A DNA stretch of 64,000 nucleotides. It comes from Craspedostauros australis. Taxonomy: Eukaryota > Bacillariophyta > Bacillariophyceae > Mastogloiales > Achnanthaceae. This document shows positions 41,009 to 51,633 of the stretch, piece by piece. Location of the stretch: assembly GCA_026770025.1 (NCBI GenBank), contig JAMXDE010000041.1:372001-436000 (forward strand), read 5' to 3'. The translations under genes were made by a program, and so were the position numbers. The notes under the pieces are model-generated. The model saw only the letters and a list, made by a program, of their open reading frames with translations. It was not told where the DNA came from and did not search any database. The number at the start of each line of letters is the position of its first letter. Within the stretch, counting starts at the first letter, position 1.

Positions 41009-42076
41009 ATGGCCGACAGCAGCGCATTGCTCGTGGAGCTGCTGTCAGATCCTGATGATCCCAACTTTTCTGCCACGAAGGCCCTCGTGCGGCATCTGAG
41101 GCAGGAGGCCGATCTGTCGCAGCAAAAGGCCGACCGCCTCAACGAGCAGGCACGCATGCTGTCGGTGCAATTCGGTGTCACGCAGGCCGCCCAGGATCAG
41201 TACGGTGAGTCAGGCAGGGTTGTGGCAAGCAAAGCGCTGTCTTTGCTACACAATGAAGTTTGCGGTTGTCGTCTTGTCTCATTTGTTTGATCTCTCATCG
41301 CACCGCAAACTCCTTTCTCACTCATCACCATTTGCAACAATGAAACAACCATGGCCAACGCGTGGCGTGCGATGATATCCACCCCAACATTCCGGACTGC
41401 AGCCATCGATCCAACCCAACTGCCACCCCTCGATGAGAATGGCGTTCCCAAGTACAAGGGCAAGAAACGGGGTCGCAAACCCAAGGCCAGGAAACGCAAG
41501 ATCAATCCCAATCGACGCAAGCGTCAGCAAACGGCGTACACGCTGTTCGTGCAGGAGACGTATCCAACAGTCAAGGCGCAGAATCCAGAATTGCCCAGCA
41601 ATCAGCTGATTCGCATCGTCGCTGGACAATGGAAGACGGGAGTGGACGCCGAACAGAAGCAGGCATGGAAATTGCGCGCCTTGGCCATGCGGACGGACAC
41701 GACCGCGGAGGAGCATGGTGCACAAGGAATGGCTGCCATCGACACCCAAGTTGACGAGATGGCAGGTGTTGCCAACGGGAACGGTAGCACAAACGGCAAC
41801 GACGACGTTGAGGAAGAGGAGCAGGAAGACGAAGGCAACGAAGGTGAGGAGATGGCGGATGCACGAACAGAAGACGGCGCTGATCATTCTCATCATCAGA
41901 ATCAGGAAAACGCCGATGACCATGATGCTGACGATCAGACCAATGATGGAGTATTGGTAGATCAGAACATTGGCGATGGTGATGATGATGATGGTCACGA
42001 TGCTGACGAAGACGGCGAAGAGCAGGTGGAAGACGACGGCGGCGAAAAGTGGATATTAACATCTCCGGCTATGTAA
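41009..42076 (+). CDS. HMG-box protein, two exons (unit 2)
   Basis: Same model as unit 1: exon 1 41009-41204, intron 41205-41402 (GTGAGT...CTGCAG), exon 2 41403-42076, about 289 residues. By eye the first ~1.1 kb, including promoter, intron and HMG box, is identical to unit 1, while the acidic tail differs at several residues (for example ANGNGSTNGND here). No disabling change is seen, so both copies could be expressed. Confidence 0.8.
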
Positions 42077-42853
42077 CCAACTAATGCATCGCAACACAAT
42101 GCTACGCACTCGCTCTCATCATCCTGGGATCTGCCGCAATAGTGTAGAAATGAAGTGCATGATTGCGGTCACTTTCGTGATACGGAGAGAATCAACTGGA
42201 TAGGTGGTTCTGAACAGTTTAGGTTTCATGGGGCTTATGCAACGCTCTGACTCTTCTCATACTCGTATGGCGTGCGTTGAATCAGACATGCAATTCATGC
42301 AATGCAAATGGGATGGATCAGCCCAAGTGCGCGTCACTCGCCGACGAAGGCTGCTCGATGACGGCTTGTATCAACTTAGCTCTTGGAAATATGAATCAGC
42401 CAAGGGACATCGACGGCACCACTCGATCACTTGCTACACGAGCTGGAGATGGCTGATACTCCACTCTCGACGAACCAATTGTTCTGAGCGAAACATCGTA
42501 TCGGCACAGCCTGGATGCAGCTGCAAAATCGTTGCCAGTATGGCGTCGCAACGATCCCATCGATGGCGCCGTGATTAATTTGAGGATGGGAGACTTGTTG
42601 TTATGAATGCTTTGCGTTGACGCGTTGTCGCGGCATGCTGGAGACGGCCGCCAACAACATGGTGGTCTGTCACGCAGATGATGATGATGCTGATGATGTC
42701 AGCTGGTCGGTCAGGTGGTAAGTCTGTTGGCACCCCCTGCTTGGTCGTTGGCGAGTCTTGATGGACGTGCCTGGCGAGCAGATGACTTCGAGCAATCGTC
42801 TCAGTTGGCTCAGCTCCAAACCAACACCAACATCAACGCCATCAACGTCACCA
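42077..42853. other. Convergent intergene, unit 2
   Basis: The homologue of 32653-33441. The protein-like remnant noted there is frameshifted here by a small insertion (CTCCACTCTCGACG). A (GAT)n microsatellite with a GCT interruption lies at ~42676-42696. No gene supported. Confidence 0.4.
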
Positions 42854-44389
42854 TCACGCCGACGAGGACAAGCACAACTGCCGCGGACTTGACATTTGGC
42901 ACAGACGGAACATCTTCTTGAAGATGTTGCCCGTGCCAGCCACATGCGAGAAGCTGCGGTGCTGCCGGAACAGCTCCAGCGTGGAATTTGTGATGGAAAT
43001 GAAGTCCTGCGGGCTGACGAAGGGTCCATGACGGATGTTGGGACGATCAAAGCAGCAGCTGCTCGACATGAGATCCGGCACGTCATGCACCACGCGCTTG
43101 CCACCCAAGTCTGCGTCGTTGTACCTCTTCTTGTGCGCCTCCAAAGTCGCCTGCGACACATCCGACGCAATCGAAATGGGTTGGCCTCGATGCGGAATGA
43201 TGACGGACGAAGAGAATCGACCAGTAGGTGCTGGCTGCAGCGCATGCCGCAGCAAGTAGTGCACGTCGCGCATGTGAGGCAGCTCGTCGGCCTCGGTGTA
43301 GTAGACGAAATCAAACTCATCCTGGCTGTACACATTCTGCCGCAGCAGCTCCTTCGCCGTGACCGATGTGCCGTACGTCAAGCGATCGAACGACTGCAGA
43401 TCCTTGATGAGCTGCACGTCGTACAGATACCGATTGAGACCGCTGCTCTGCGCGACGTAGGCGTAGTCGGATGGATCTCCCACGAATACGACAACATTTG
43501 GGAACACGGCCGCCACAGTCTTGACCGTGATGTTGAGGAACAGCTGGCTGCGTCGCAATGCTGGGCCGTTGAGCTTGGCCGCGTAGTACGCTACGATCGC
43601 CAAGGTGTGTCCGTTGCGTTGCTTCGAGGCGTTGTTGTAGAAGTCGTTGCGCTCGTAGTCATCCTGCATGCCTTCCAACAGCTGGATCGTGTCGCCCAGC
43701 AACTCCGCACTCCTGCCCGTGATCTTCTCGTAGTACGACAGATGATGCACGAAGAAATCGAACATGTCGACGGCTTGCAGATTCCAGCTCTTCGCGCTCA
43801 TTGCGAAGTGACCAAACTCCAGGTTGATGCTCTTGGCTTCGTGAAGATGCTGCAGGCTGATGCGGCCGTTGCTGAGCAAGCGGTCGACGGTGACGAGCCA
43901 CGCGGCCGAATAGCCATCGCTGGGCTGTTCTCGCGTCATGCCAGCAAACCGTTGCGTGCTGTCGTCCGCTGTGGATGACGCAGCAGGGAACGTTCTCATG
44001 TCGACGGTCCCGTCCTCGTTGTCTTCGAATGACACCCCGCGACTCTGCAGCAGATCCTCCTTGCTGTACCCTGCCATGAACCGCTGCGGTCTGTGGCCTG
44101 TTGAGAAGTCGTGGATCGCGTCGAACGGTGGCATCTTCAGCACGCCCGACAGTCCTGACTGAGCGGCTTCCGGTCATTGGGAGCGTGTGGCTGTGGCTGT
44201 GGCTGCGTTACCATCCCCCTTGGACAACGACATGATGACATCAGGGACATCGAAGAGGTTGGATGTGAAGCGGAGCGATGAGATCTGCGCAAGGCTGAGG
44301 AAGATGGCGATGGCAAGGACCGTCCGAAGGATCGGACTGACCGACCAAGGGGTCGACGGTGCTGATGCTGATGCTGGTGGCCTCCTCAT
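42854..44389 (-). pseudogene. Glycosyltransferase-like gene with nonsense mutation (unit 2)
   Basis: Same frame as unit 1 from ATG 44389, but the Trp codon TGG after CGCTCCCAA is TGA (44174-44176), about 70 codons in. Beyond it the frame is open for 429 residues to 42854 with only a few substitutions (for example DLQSF for DLRSF, SPQDF for SPQEF). The stop falls in the stem after the membrane helix, so no catalytic domain would be made unless an internal start at 44143 is used, and that product would lack the anchor. Confidence 0.85.
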
Positions 44390-45537
44390 GTTGGCATCGT
44401 CGTATCGGCACACGATCTTTCAGCAGTCCAGAGAGGTCCAATCATTGGCTTGCGACTGCGCGTCTGTTTCGACGTGTTGTTTTGTTTGGCGCCAATTTCC
44501 GCAGACTCATTTTGTTGACTTTCGTTTGGTTGCTTTGTCGATGAGACGGCTGAAGGTCGGACTGTTTGTTGTGGTGGGTGGGATATTCGGTAAATCAAAT
44601 ATATCATCTCACTTTCTTCGGAAGTCTTTCTCATCGTCACCGACATGGTCGCATAGCACATGTTGGAAGGGTCATCGACGCAACGCCCAAACGGAGCCTT
44701 TGGGGATCGCTGGTGGACACGATGAGAGCGTACAGTAGAGAAGTGTGTACTCGCATGGTTGGCATTGCCCTCCGACCTCCCTCTTCCGCTACCCGTACCG
44801 GACCCATCGCCTTCCGAGGGTACAACCCAGCATGCGATCTAGCATGCGATCATAGGAGCGGATGTGTCTGCCTTGCCTTCTGTTTCTCTGTTTGCATTGA
44901 AGACTCATTCCTCGATGTATTGTCAGTAGCTCGCACCCCACCCATCGCCTTCCGAGCGTGCGACCTAGCATGCGAACAAAGACGAGGATGAGTATTACCG
45001 CTTTGGCTGTTCGGTCTGTGTGCGTGAAAGTAAAGAACATCTGTGGAAGTAGAAGGATGAGTGTCAAAGTGCGTGGTACGAGTACAGCGTGTGCGATGGG
45101 GGACGATACAGCACCAATGCGTACGAAACGGTACGAAACGGTACGAAAGGGTACCACTACCAATGGTTGACACCTCAGCTGCCCACTATCATCGTCACGG
45201 ATGCAAATGACAAACTTGGTGCAAATGCCACCACGACCTCACTGATGAGTGCGATCAAGAGATTGTTGCTGCAGAGAAGCGAAGTTGCTCTCTCTGCCTC
45301 GCCCAAGATTGATCTTGTTGACATGCCTGAAATCGTTTGGAACATCTTGCTTCCTCACCCTCACAATCCATCAACAACATCATCCAGTGACCACCACCAC
45401 TCACGATCTCGAGAGAGACAGAGAGAGAGAGAGCCCAAGTTGCGCAGGTGCCATTCACATCTTCGTCGCTGGTGCGACCGACGCACAACCCACCTACACA
45501 GCCGCAGTCACAGCCACAGCCACATTCATACCCAACA
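44390..45537. promoter_or_regulatory. Shared divergent upstream region, unit 2
   Basis: Homologous to 34984-35515 and 59860-60405, with a local expansion near 44860-44990. GTACGAAACG is repeated about three times at 45121-45150 (two copies in unit 3). A GA-rich tract lies at ~45411-45433 before the LRR start. Confidence 0.5.
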
Positions 45538-45729
45538 ATGGATGAAGAGACAGCATGTGATGATAACACAGAGAATGCAATCTATCTTCCAGATGCAGTT
45601 GCAGGGGTCTTCGGTAGAGATGATGAGAATCCTGAATCATTTTCTCGGCGGGCAGGATGGAGCTGGAAAGGTATTGTTACGGTGATGTTCCTGGTCGTCG
45701 GTGTAGCTGTTGCCATTGCAGTAGGCGTA
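45538..45729 (+). pseudogene. N-terminal part of the giant LRR gene, severed by copia insertion
   Basis: From ATG 45538 (MDEETACDDNTENAIYLPDA) to VAIAVGV in the membrane helix: 64 codons. The copia element enters after GTA GGC GTA. The frame resumes exactly at 51634 (GTG TTC TCC CCC AGT). The unit 3 relative has the uninterrupted helix WKGVVTVVFLVVGVAGAIAA. The present product would stop inside the LTR. Confidence 0.88.
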
Positions 45730-46392
45730 TGTTGGAACATGACGAATATTCAGATTCGTGTATGACCCGGTAGGGGTCACAGTTGCGCAAATGACTGCTC
45801 ACACATAATTGTTTGTCCAGAACTCCTTCTCACGATCAAATGTTCCAAACCCGAAAACGGAAATTTACAGCAGAATCCTCGAATATGACGAAAGAATCTC
45901 GGAATCTTCAGAAACAAATAATCTACCGATCGAGAGGAATCTAACGTCAGTGGGAACACGAGGAGCAGAGCATGAACGTCAGCAGAGGAGCAAGACCAGA
46001 TATATATGGATGAGAGGAACCACTTAGGTAAGACGTCAGGATTAGAGACTGACGCAATCGAGTTCCTGAATCTCTGTCTGACACAACCAAGACCAAATAA
46101 GACAACAACACGACGAACTGCGGGAAACTGGCGCAGGTCGAGGATTCACATCGCGGTGGATCGTTAGGAATTAGGAAATGATCTGACTCAATAGGAGTCA
46201 GAACTACACGAGTTTGCAGGGCAACTGGAGATTGACATGAGTTGACTTTTGACAGACAAGTCGAGCTCATAAATCGCAGAGAAAGAGGAATCACCAACCT
46301 ACAAACCCGGGATAACAGAACAACTAACTTAGTGAACCAATTGTAGCCCCACCCGGTCTACATGAGCAACAGGATTGAGACCTGTTTCAACA
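45730..46392 (+). repeat. 5' LTR of the plus-strand copia element
   Basis: A direct repeat of 50965-51627 (offset 5235). The internal region begins with CGTTTTAAAACGTG, which together with the LTR end forms an 18-bp perfect palindrome at 46390-46407 where a primer-binding site is expected. Confidence 0.95.
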
Positions 46393-46463
46393 CGTTTTAA
46401 AACGTGTCTTGAGACACTCAGACACACGAAGTTGGGCCATCAGGGCTGAAGAACAACGACAAG

Positions 46464-49400
46464 ATGGATGAAGACGGGGTCAAGTCGGTGAAGATCGTCA
46501 AGTTCGATGGCGAGGACTTTGACGAGTGGTTGGACGTCTTCATGGCTCTCGCTGCGTGCAAGGGGTACGATGAGGTGTTGGACGAGACAGTCGCGGTACC
46601 AAGGCATGATCAGGCAGCCAAGAGCGAAGCAGAGAAGAAGGCTGAGCGGATGAACAAGGCAGCGTACAGCACGCTGATGCTCAGCACTGAGGGACTGGCG
46701 AGAAGCATCGTGAGGGAGTGCAAGACAGATCACCAACCCAAGGGTGATGCTGTGGCAGCGTTGAAGGCACTTCAGGACAGGTATGCGCCGCGGGACAAGG
46801 CAGACAAGGTGACAAAGCTCAACGAGTTCACCATGTGTACACTGCAGACTCCGGAAGAGGATCCAAGCCAGTGGATGATGAGAATCAACAAGATCGTGAA
46901 GGAGCTGAAGGATTTCGGCGTGGAGAAGACAGACGACGACTGCATTGCGCATGTGATGGTGAACCTACCCGAGGAGATCTACAGCGAGGTGAAGACTACA
47001 CTGGATAGAGAGCTGAATGATGGAGACCTCAAGTGGGAGTCGCTGAAGAAGTCCCTGATCCGATTCTGGAAGAGGAAGGTGAGGACGAGTGAGGATGGGA
47101 GCACTGCGTCGACTTCAACCAACAAGGCCTTCAACACCATGACGAAGGGGTATCAGAGCGGGTTCAAGGGCACGTGTCGCAAGTGTGGAGAATACGGACA
47201 CAAGGCAGCGGAGTGCACCAAGCCACCAACCAACAACAATGACTACCTCCAACGAATCAAGTGCTACAGATGCAAGAAGCAAGGGCACAAGGCCAAGGAT
47301 TGTCCAGAGAAGAACGGACAGGGCGGACAAGCAGGAGGATCTGGGAACACCCACTCTGGAATGTTCGTTGGTATGGCAGCGATATCTCATGTAACTGGGA
47401 CAGATGGCAGGCAGGCTGGAGACAAGAACAAGTGGCTGGCTGACACCGGAGCTACATGCCATGTGACCTGGTCAACCGAAGGGATCACAGATCTGGTGGC
47501 GGTCACCGATGACAGACAGGTGCAGGTGGGAGACCGCAACATGGTGACACCAACCCATGTGGGGGAATTCCATGGAGAGTGCCTGGACGGTACCGAGTTC
47601 ATCTTGAAGTCAGTCTTCGTGGTCCCAGGATTCGCACACAACATCATCAGTATTCCCCAATTCCTGGAGAAGGGATGCACGCTCAGTGGAGGCAAGGATG
47701 ATATCACTTTGAAACATCCAAGCGCCGACATCAGTCTGAAGTTCCAACATGAAGATGACAATGGAGACGGCAACCTGTACTTCCTCAAATGCAAGTCAAA
47801 GGGGAAGCCAACGGAATCCATCATGGCCACGGGAACTGTGGAGAGGAAGAGCACCATGGATGTCAATCGAGCTCATCGCATCCTGGGGCATCCAAACGAG
47901 CGCTACACCAAGCTGACAGCAGCAAAGGCAGGCTGGTCACTCACTGGGACTTGGAGAGCATGTGAGGCATGTGCAAAGGCAAAAGCAAAGGCGAAGGGAG
48001 TGAGGAAGAAGGCATTTGAGAAAGCTACCCACATCGCTCAACGCCTATACCTGGACATCTCTGGTCCATACAAGAAGACGGCCAAAGGAAGCAACTACTG
48101 GCTGTTGATCGTGGATGAGGTTTCCAAGAAGAAGTGGAGTTACTTCCTGACGAACAAGAGCCAGCTTGCAGGACAGGTGGAGACTCTACTCACCAAACTC
48201 AAAGGTGCAGACCTGAAGGTGGAGGCCATTCGGTGTGACAATGCTGGTGAGAACCAAGGGAAGCTGGAGAAGGTCTGTGACGAGCATGGAATCCAACTGG
48301 AGTACACCGCCCCCAACACACCAATGATGAATGGTGTTGTCGAGAGAGGATTCGTGACGATTCGAGATTCGGCACTGGCGCTCATGTTGGATGCTGATCT
48401 CACTGATGAGGCACAAGGACGGCTTTGGGCGGAGGCAATCCACACGGCAACCCGGCTCCATAACCTGACAGTCACGACAGGCAATGACAAGAGTCCAGAT
48501 GAAACCTTCTACGGCCAGAATCCCAAGCTCTATCCGCATCTGATGGAATGGGGACGCGTTGGATACGTAACGGATCGCGCCAAGAAGCCGAAGCTTACAC
48601 CGAAAGCATTCAAAACGGTGATGCTGGGCTATGCTGACAACCATGCAGGCGATACCTACCGGATGCTGAAGGTCGATACCAACAAGGTGGTGATGTCCAG
48701 AGACCTGAACTGGATGGAGTGGCATGGAGCAGGGGTCGTGGACGGTGTGGAGATCATTGCACAACCTGAGCCTGCATCCAATCCAACACCAGCAGCAACC
48801 GCAGCCGCAGTCCCAGATGAGAAGGCTGTGGTCGACGCGGATGTTCCACTGATGATGACTCCGTCCACTGGGGAGAGAGCGGCAACCACCAAGATTCCAA
48901 AGATGGTCAGCATCGATGAACTTCCTCATGTCATTTCGGACGATGAGAGCGGTGTGATGGCGGACCCAACCGACCATGTCCGGGACGATATCAACGGAAT
49001 CGTTGTGGATCCTGGGCTTGTCTCTGATTCGCATGGAAATGAGGGCATGGATGACTTCGAGATGGTGGATGTGCATCAGGCGAATGAACGGCATGTGACA
49101 CCTGCGAACCAACGTGAGAGACATCCAACTCGTCTGGCAGTTCCGCAAGCTGGGAGAGGGTCATCCAAGATGGAGAGAGAGCGAGCGAAACTACAGACCT
49201 GGAGATCCTACGAGGTGCAAGGCCGGAATGATGGAAGGCCAAACACCAGATCCGGGAGAGTGTTGATGGTTTTCAACGCTTCCCTTACTTCTGATCCAGG
49301 GCTGCCGAAGACGCTCAAGGACGCTCTGAGCAGACCAGATGGTGACAAGTGGAAGGGAGCAGCTGAAAAGGAGGTTCACAACTTCCAGAAGCGCGACTGT

Positions 49401-50912
49401 CTCCAAGTCATTGATCGAGGCAGCATGGGACGAGGACGCACTGCACTCAAGTCTCGCTGGATATTCGTGAAGAAGTCCGAACAGGATGGGTCAACACGGT
49501 ACAAAGCGAGGCTGGTGGTGAAGGGATACGAACAGATCCCTGGAGTGGACTTCACAGAGTCATTCTCCCCGGTCGCAAGTGATACCACAATTCGAACAAT
49601 GCTGGCGGTGTGCCTGGCCAACACTGGATGGGTGATCGAAGCCCTGGATGTGGAGGCAGCATTCCTGAACGCAGAGATTGAAGAAGAGGTGTACATCGAG
49701 ATCCCAGAAGGATTCGTGGACGGAGACTTTGACGGAAGGGCAGATCCAGAATATCGTCACAAGCATGTTGCAAAACTGCTGAAGGCGGTGTATGGAACGG
49801 TTCAAGCACCCAGAGCATGGATGAAGACTTTCACAGCAGCACTGGTGGACATTGGATTCACCAAGAGTCTGGCAGATCCATGCTTGTTCGTGTACAAGTC
49901 GAGCGGGCAAGTCACAGCACTGGTGATCGTGTATGTCGACGATGCTGCTATCGGAGGAGACCCAGTCACAGTCGAATGGATCAAGGAAGAGATCGCACGC
50001 AAGTTCGACATCACGGACCTTGGAGAGCTCACCAAACATCTGGGAGTATGGTACAAGAGGATGACTGATGCAGATGGCAAGTGCCTGGTGGTCAGCATGG
50101 ACGACTTCGTGGAGCAGATGATCAAGGAATTCGAACAGCACTACGGATCGAACATCAGACTCTTTGAGACCCCAGGATACCCATCAACTACCCTGGTGAA
50201 GGCAGCCGAAGATGATGAAGTGGACAATCGCGCTGGATACCGATCCATTGTTGGCAAGCTCCTCTGGATGATGAAGAAAGTGGGACCAGAGTGTGCCAAC
50301 GCTGTCAGAGAACTTGCATCACATCTGGAGCATCCAACCAAGGAACACTGGAAGGCGATGGCGAGACTGATCGGATACATCAAGGCTGAGATTGCGAAGG
50401 AGGACAGCTATGCCATCAAGCTCAGGAAGCCGCGCAGGCTGGAGATCGAAGCATGGTGCGATTCGGATTACGCAACGAACAAGGATCATCGTCGCAGCGT
50501 CTCAGGCAACATCGTGACGGTCGGAGGGTGTCTTGTGAGCTGGCAGTCCAAGACACAGCGATCGGTGACACTCTCGAGCACAGAGGCGGAGTACGTGTCG
50601 ATGGCAAACTGCGCAACCGAATGCAAGTTCGCCAAGATGCTGCTGGATGAGATGACCGGAACCAACACGCAGATCACTCTACATGGCGACAACACTGGAG
50701 CAATCTTCTTGACCAAGAACCAGCAGGTTGGACTACGCACCAAGCACATCGATGTGGCATATCACTTCATCAAGGAGATGGTACAGGGAGGAGAGATGAC
50801 CATGAAGTTCACACCATCCGAGATGAACTTCGCGGATCCCATGACCAAGAATGTGAAGGAGAGCATTCATGAGAGGCTGGTGCCATCCATCAGACAAGGA
50901 GGGTTGAAGTGA
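46464..50912 (+). CDS. gag-pol: Copia gag-pol polyprotein
   Basis: 1,482 residues from ATG 46464. Gag: UBN2-type region (FDGEDFDEWLDVFMALAACK) and two CCHC knuckles, CRKCGEYGHKAAEC and CYRCKKQGHKAKDC (~237-275). Protease: WLADTGATCHVTWS. Integrase: zinc motif HRILGHPN...CEACAKAKAK, then LDISGP, RCDNAGENQGK and NTPMMNGVVERGF as candidate D, D, E. RT: RWIFVKKSEQDGSTRYKARL, ALDVEAAFLNAEIEEEVYIE and catalytic YVDDAAIGG. RNase H: WCDSDYATNKDHRRSVSG, LSSTEAEYVSMA, HGDNTGAIFL. All domains are complete and in copia order. It differs from the other copia element here in gag knuckles, protease motif and LTRs, so two lineages are present. Confidence 0.97.
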   Translation: MDEDGVKSVKIVKFDGEDFDEWLDVFMALAACKGYDEVLDETVAVPRHDQAAKSEAEKKAERMNKAAYSTLMLSTEGLARSIVRECKTDHQPKGDAVAALKALQDRYAPRDKADKVTKLNEFTMCTLQTPEEDPSQWMMRINKIVKELKDFGVEKTDDDCIAHVMVNLPEEIYSEVKTTLDRELNDGDLKWESLKKSLIRFWKRKVRTSEDGSTASTSTNKAFNTMTKGYQSGFKGTCRKCGEYGHKAAECTKPPTNNNDYLQRIKCYRCKKQGHKAKDCPEKNGQGGQAGGSGNTHSGMFVGMAAISHVTGTDGRQAGDKNKWLADTGATCHVTWSTEGITDLVAVTDDRQVQVGDRNMVTPTHVGEFHGECLDGTEFILKSVFVVPGFAHNIISIPQFLEKGCTLSGGKDDITLKHPSADISLKFQHEDDNGDGNLYFLKCKSKGKPTESIMATGTVERKSTMDVNRAHRILGHPNERYTKLTAAKAGWSLTGTWRACEACAKAKAKAKGVRKKAFEKATHIAQRLYLDISGPYKKTAKGSNYWLLIVDEVSKKKWSYFLTNKSQLAGQVETLLTKLKGADLKVEAIRCDNAGENQGKLEKVCDEHGIQLEYTAPNTPMMNGVVERGFVTIRDSALALMLDADLTDEAQGRLWAEAIHTATRLHNLTVTTGNDKSPDETFYGQNPKLYPHLMEWGRVGYVTDRAKKPKLTPKAFKTVMLGYADNHAGDTYRMLKVDTNKVVMSRDLNWMEWHGAGVVDGVEIIAQPEPASNPTPAATAAAVPDEKAVVDADVPLMMTPSTGERAATTKIPKMVSIDELPHVISDDESGVMADPTDHVRDDINGIVVDPGLVSDSHGNEGMDDFEMVDVHQANERHVTPANQRERHPTRLAVPQAGRGSSKMERERAKLQTWRSYEVQGRNDGRPNTRSGRVLMVFNASLTSDPGLPKTLKDALSRPDGDKWKGAAEKEVHNFQKRDCLQVIDRGSMGRGRTALKSRWIFVKKSEQDGSTRYKARLVVKGYEQIPGVDFTESFSPVASDTTIRTMLAVCLANTGWVIEALDVEAAFLNAEIEEEVYIEIPEGFVDGDFDGRADPEYRHKHVAKLLKAVYGTVQAPRAWMKTFTAALVDIGFTKSLADPCLFVYKSSGQVTALVIVYVDDAAIGGDPVTVEWIKEEIARKFDITDLGELTKHLGVWYKRMTDADGKCLVVSMDDFVEQMIKEFEQHYGSNIRLFETPGYPSTTLVKAAEDDEVDNRAGYRSIVGKLLWMMKKVGPECANAVRELASHLEHPTKEHWKAMARLIGYIKAEIAKEDSYAIKLRKPRRLEIEAWCDSDYATNKDHRRSVSGNIVTVGGCLVSWQSKTQRSVTLSSTEAEYVSMANCATECKFAKMLLDEMTGTNTQITLHGDNTGAIFLTKNQQVGLRTKHIDVAYHFIKEMVQGGEMTMKFTPSEMNFADPMTKNVKESIHERLVPSIRQGGLK

Positions 50913-50964
50913 CAATCGACGTCATTTTGAGATGAAAGGAGAGGTTCTGCACAAACAGGGAGAG

Positions 50965-51627
50965 TGTTGGAACATGACGAATATTCAGATTCGTGTATGA
51001 CCCGGTAGGGGTCACAGTTGCGCAAATGACTGCTCACACATAATTGTTTGTCCAGAACTCCTTCTCACGATCAAATGTTCCAAACCCGAAAACGGAAATT
51101 TACAGCAGAATCCTCGAATATGACGAAAGAATCTCGGAATCTTCAGAAACAAATAATCTACCGATCGAGAGGAATCTAACGTCAGTGGGAACACGAGGAG
51201 CAGAGCATGAACGTCAGCAGAGGAGCAAGACCAGATATATATGGATGAGAGGAACCACTTAGGTAAGACGTCAGGATTAGAGACTGACGCAATCGAGTTC
51301 CTGAATCTCTGTCTGACACAACCAAGACCAAATAAGACAACAACACGACGAACTGCGGGAAACTGGCGCAGGTCGAGGATTCACATCGCGGTGGATCGTT
51401 AGGAATTAGGAAATGATCTGACTCAATAGGAGTCAGAACTACACGAGTTTGCAGGGCAACTGGAGATTGACATGAGTTGACTTTTGACAGACAAGTCGAG
51501 CTCATAAATCGCAGAGAAAGAGGAATCACCAACCTACAAACCCGGGATAACAGAACAACTAACTTAGTGAACCAATTGTAGCCCCACCCGGTCTACATGA
51601 GCAACAGGATTGAGACCTGTTTCAACA
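50965..51627 (+). repeat. 3' LTR of the plus-strand copia element
   Basis: No difference from the 5' LTR was found by eye. It is followed directly by the second copy of GGCGTA and the resumed LRR gene frame. Confidence 0.95.
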
Positions 51628-51633
51628 GGCGTA

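Larger units (their letters stand above)
45724..51633 (+). mobile_element. Intact Ty1/copia LTR retrotransposon (CoDi-like) with 6-bp target duplication
   Basis: The element is 45730-51627. The LTRs at 45730-46392 and 50965-51627 are 663 bp each and appear identical by eye. Termini are TGTTGG...CAACA. GGCGTA is duplicated at 45724-45729 and 51628-51633. A purine-rich ACAGGGAGAG precedes the 3' LTR. A single uninterrupted polyprotein lies at 46464-50912. Identical LTRs and an intact frame mark a very recent, possibly still active element. Confidence 0.96.
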
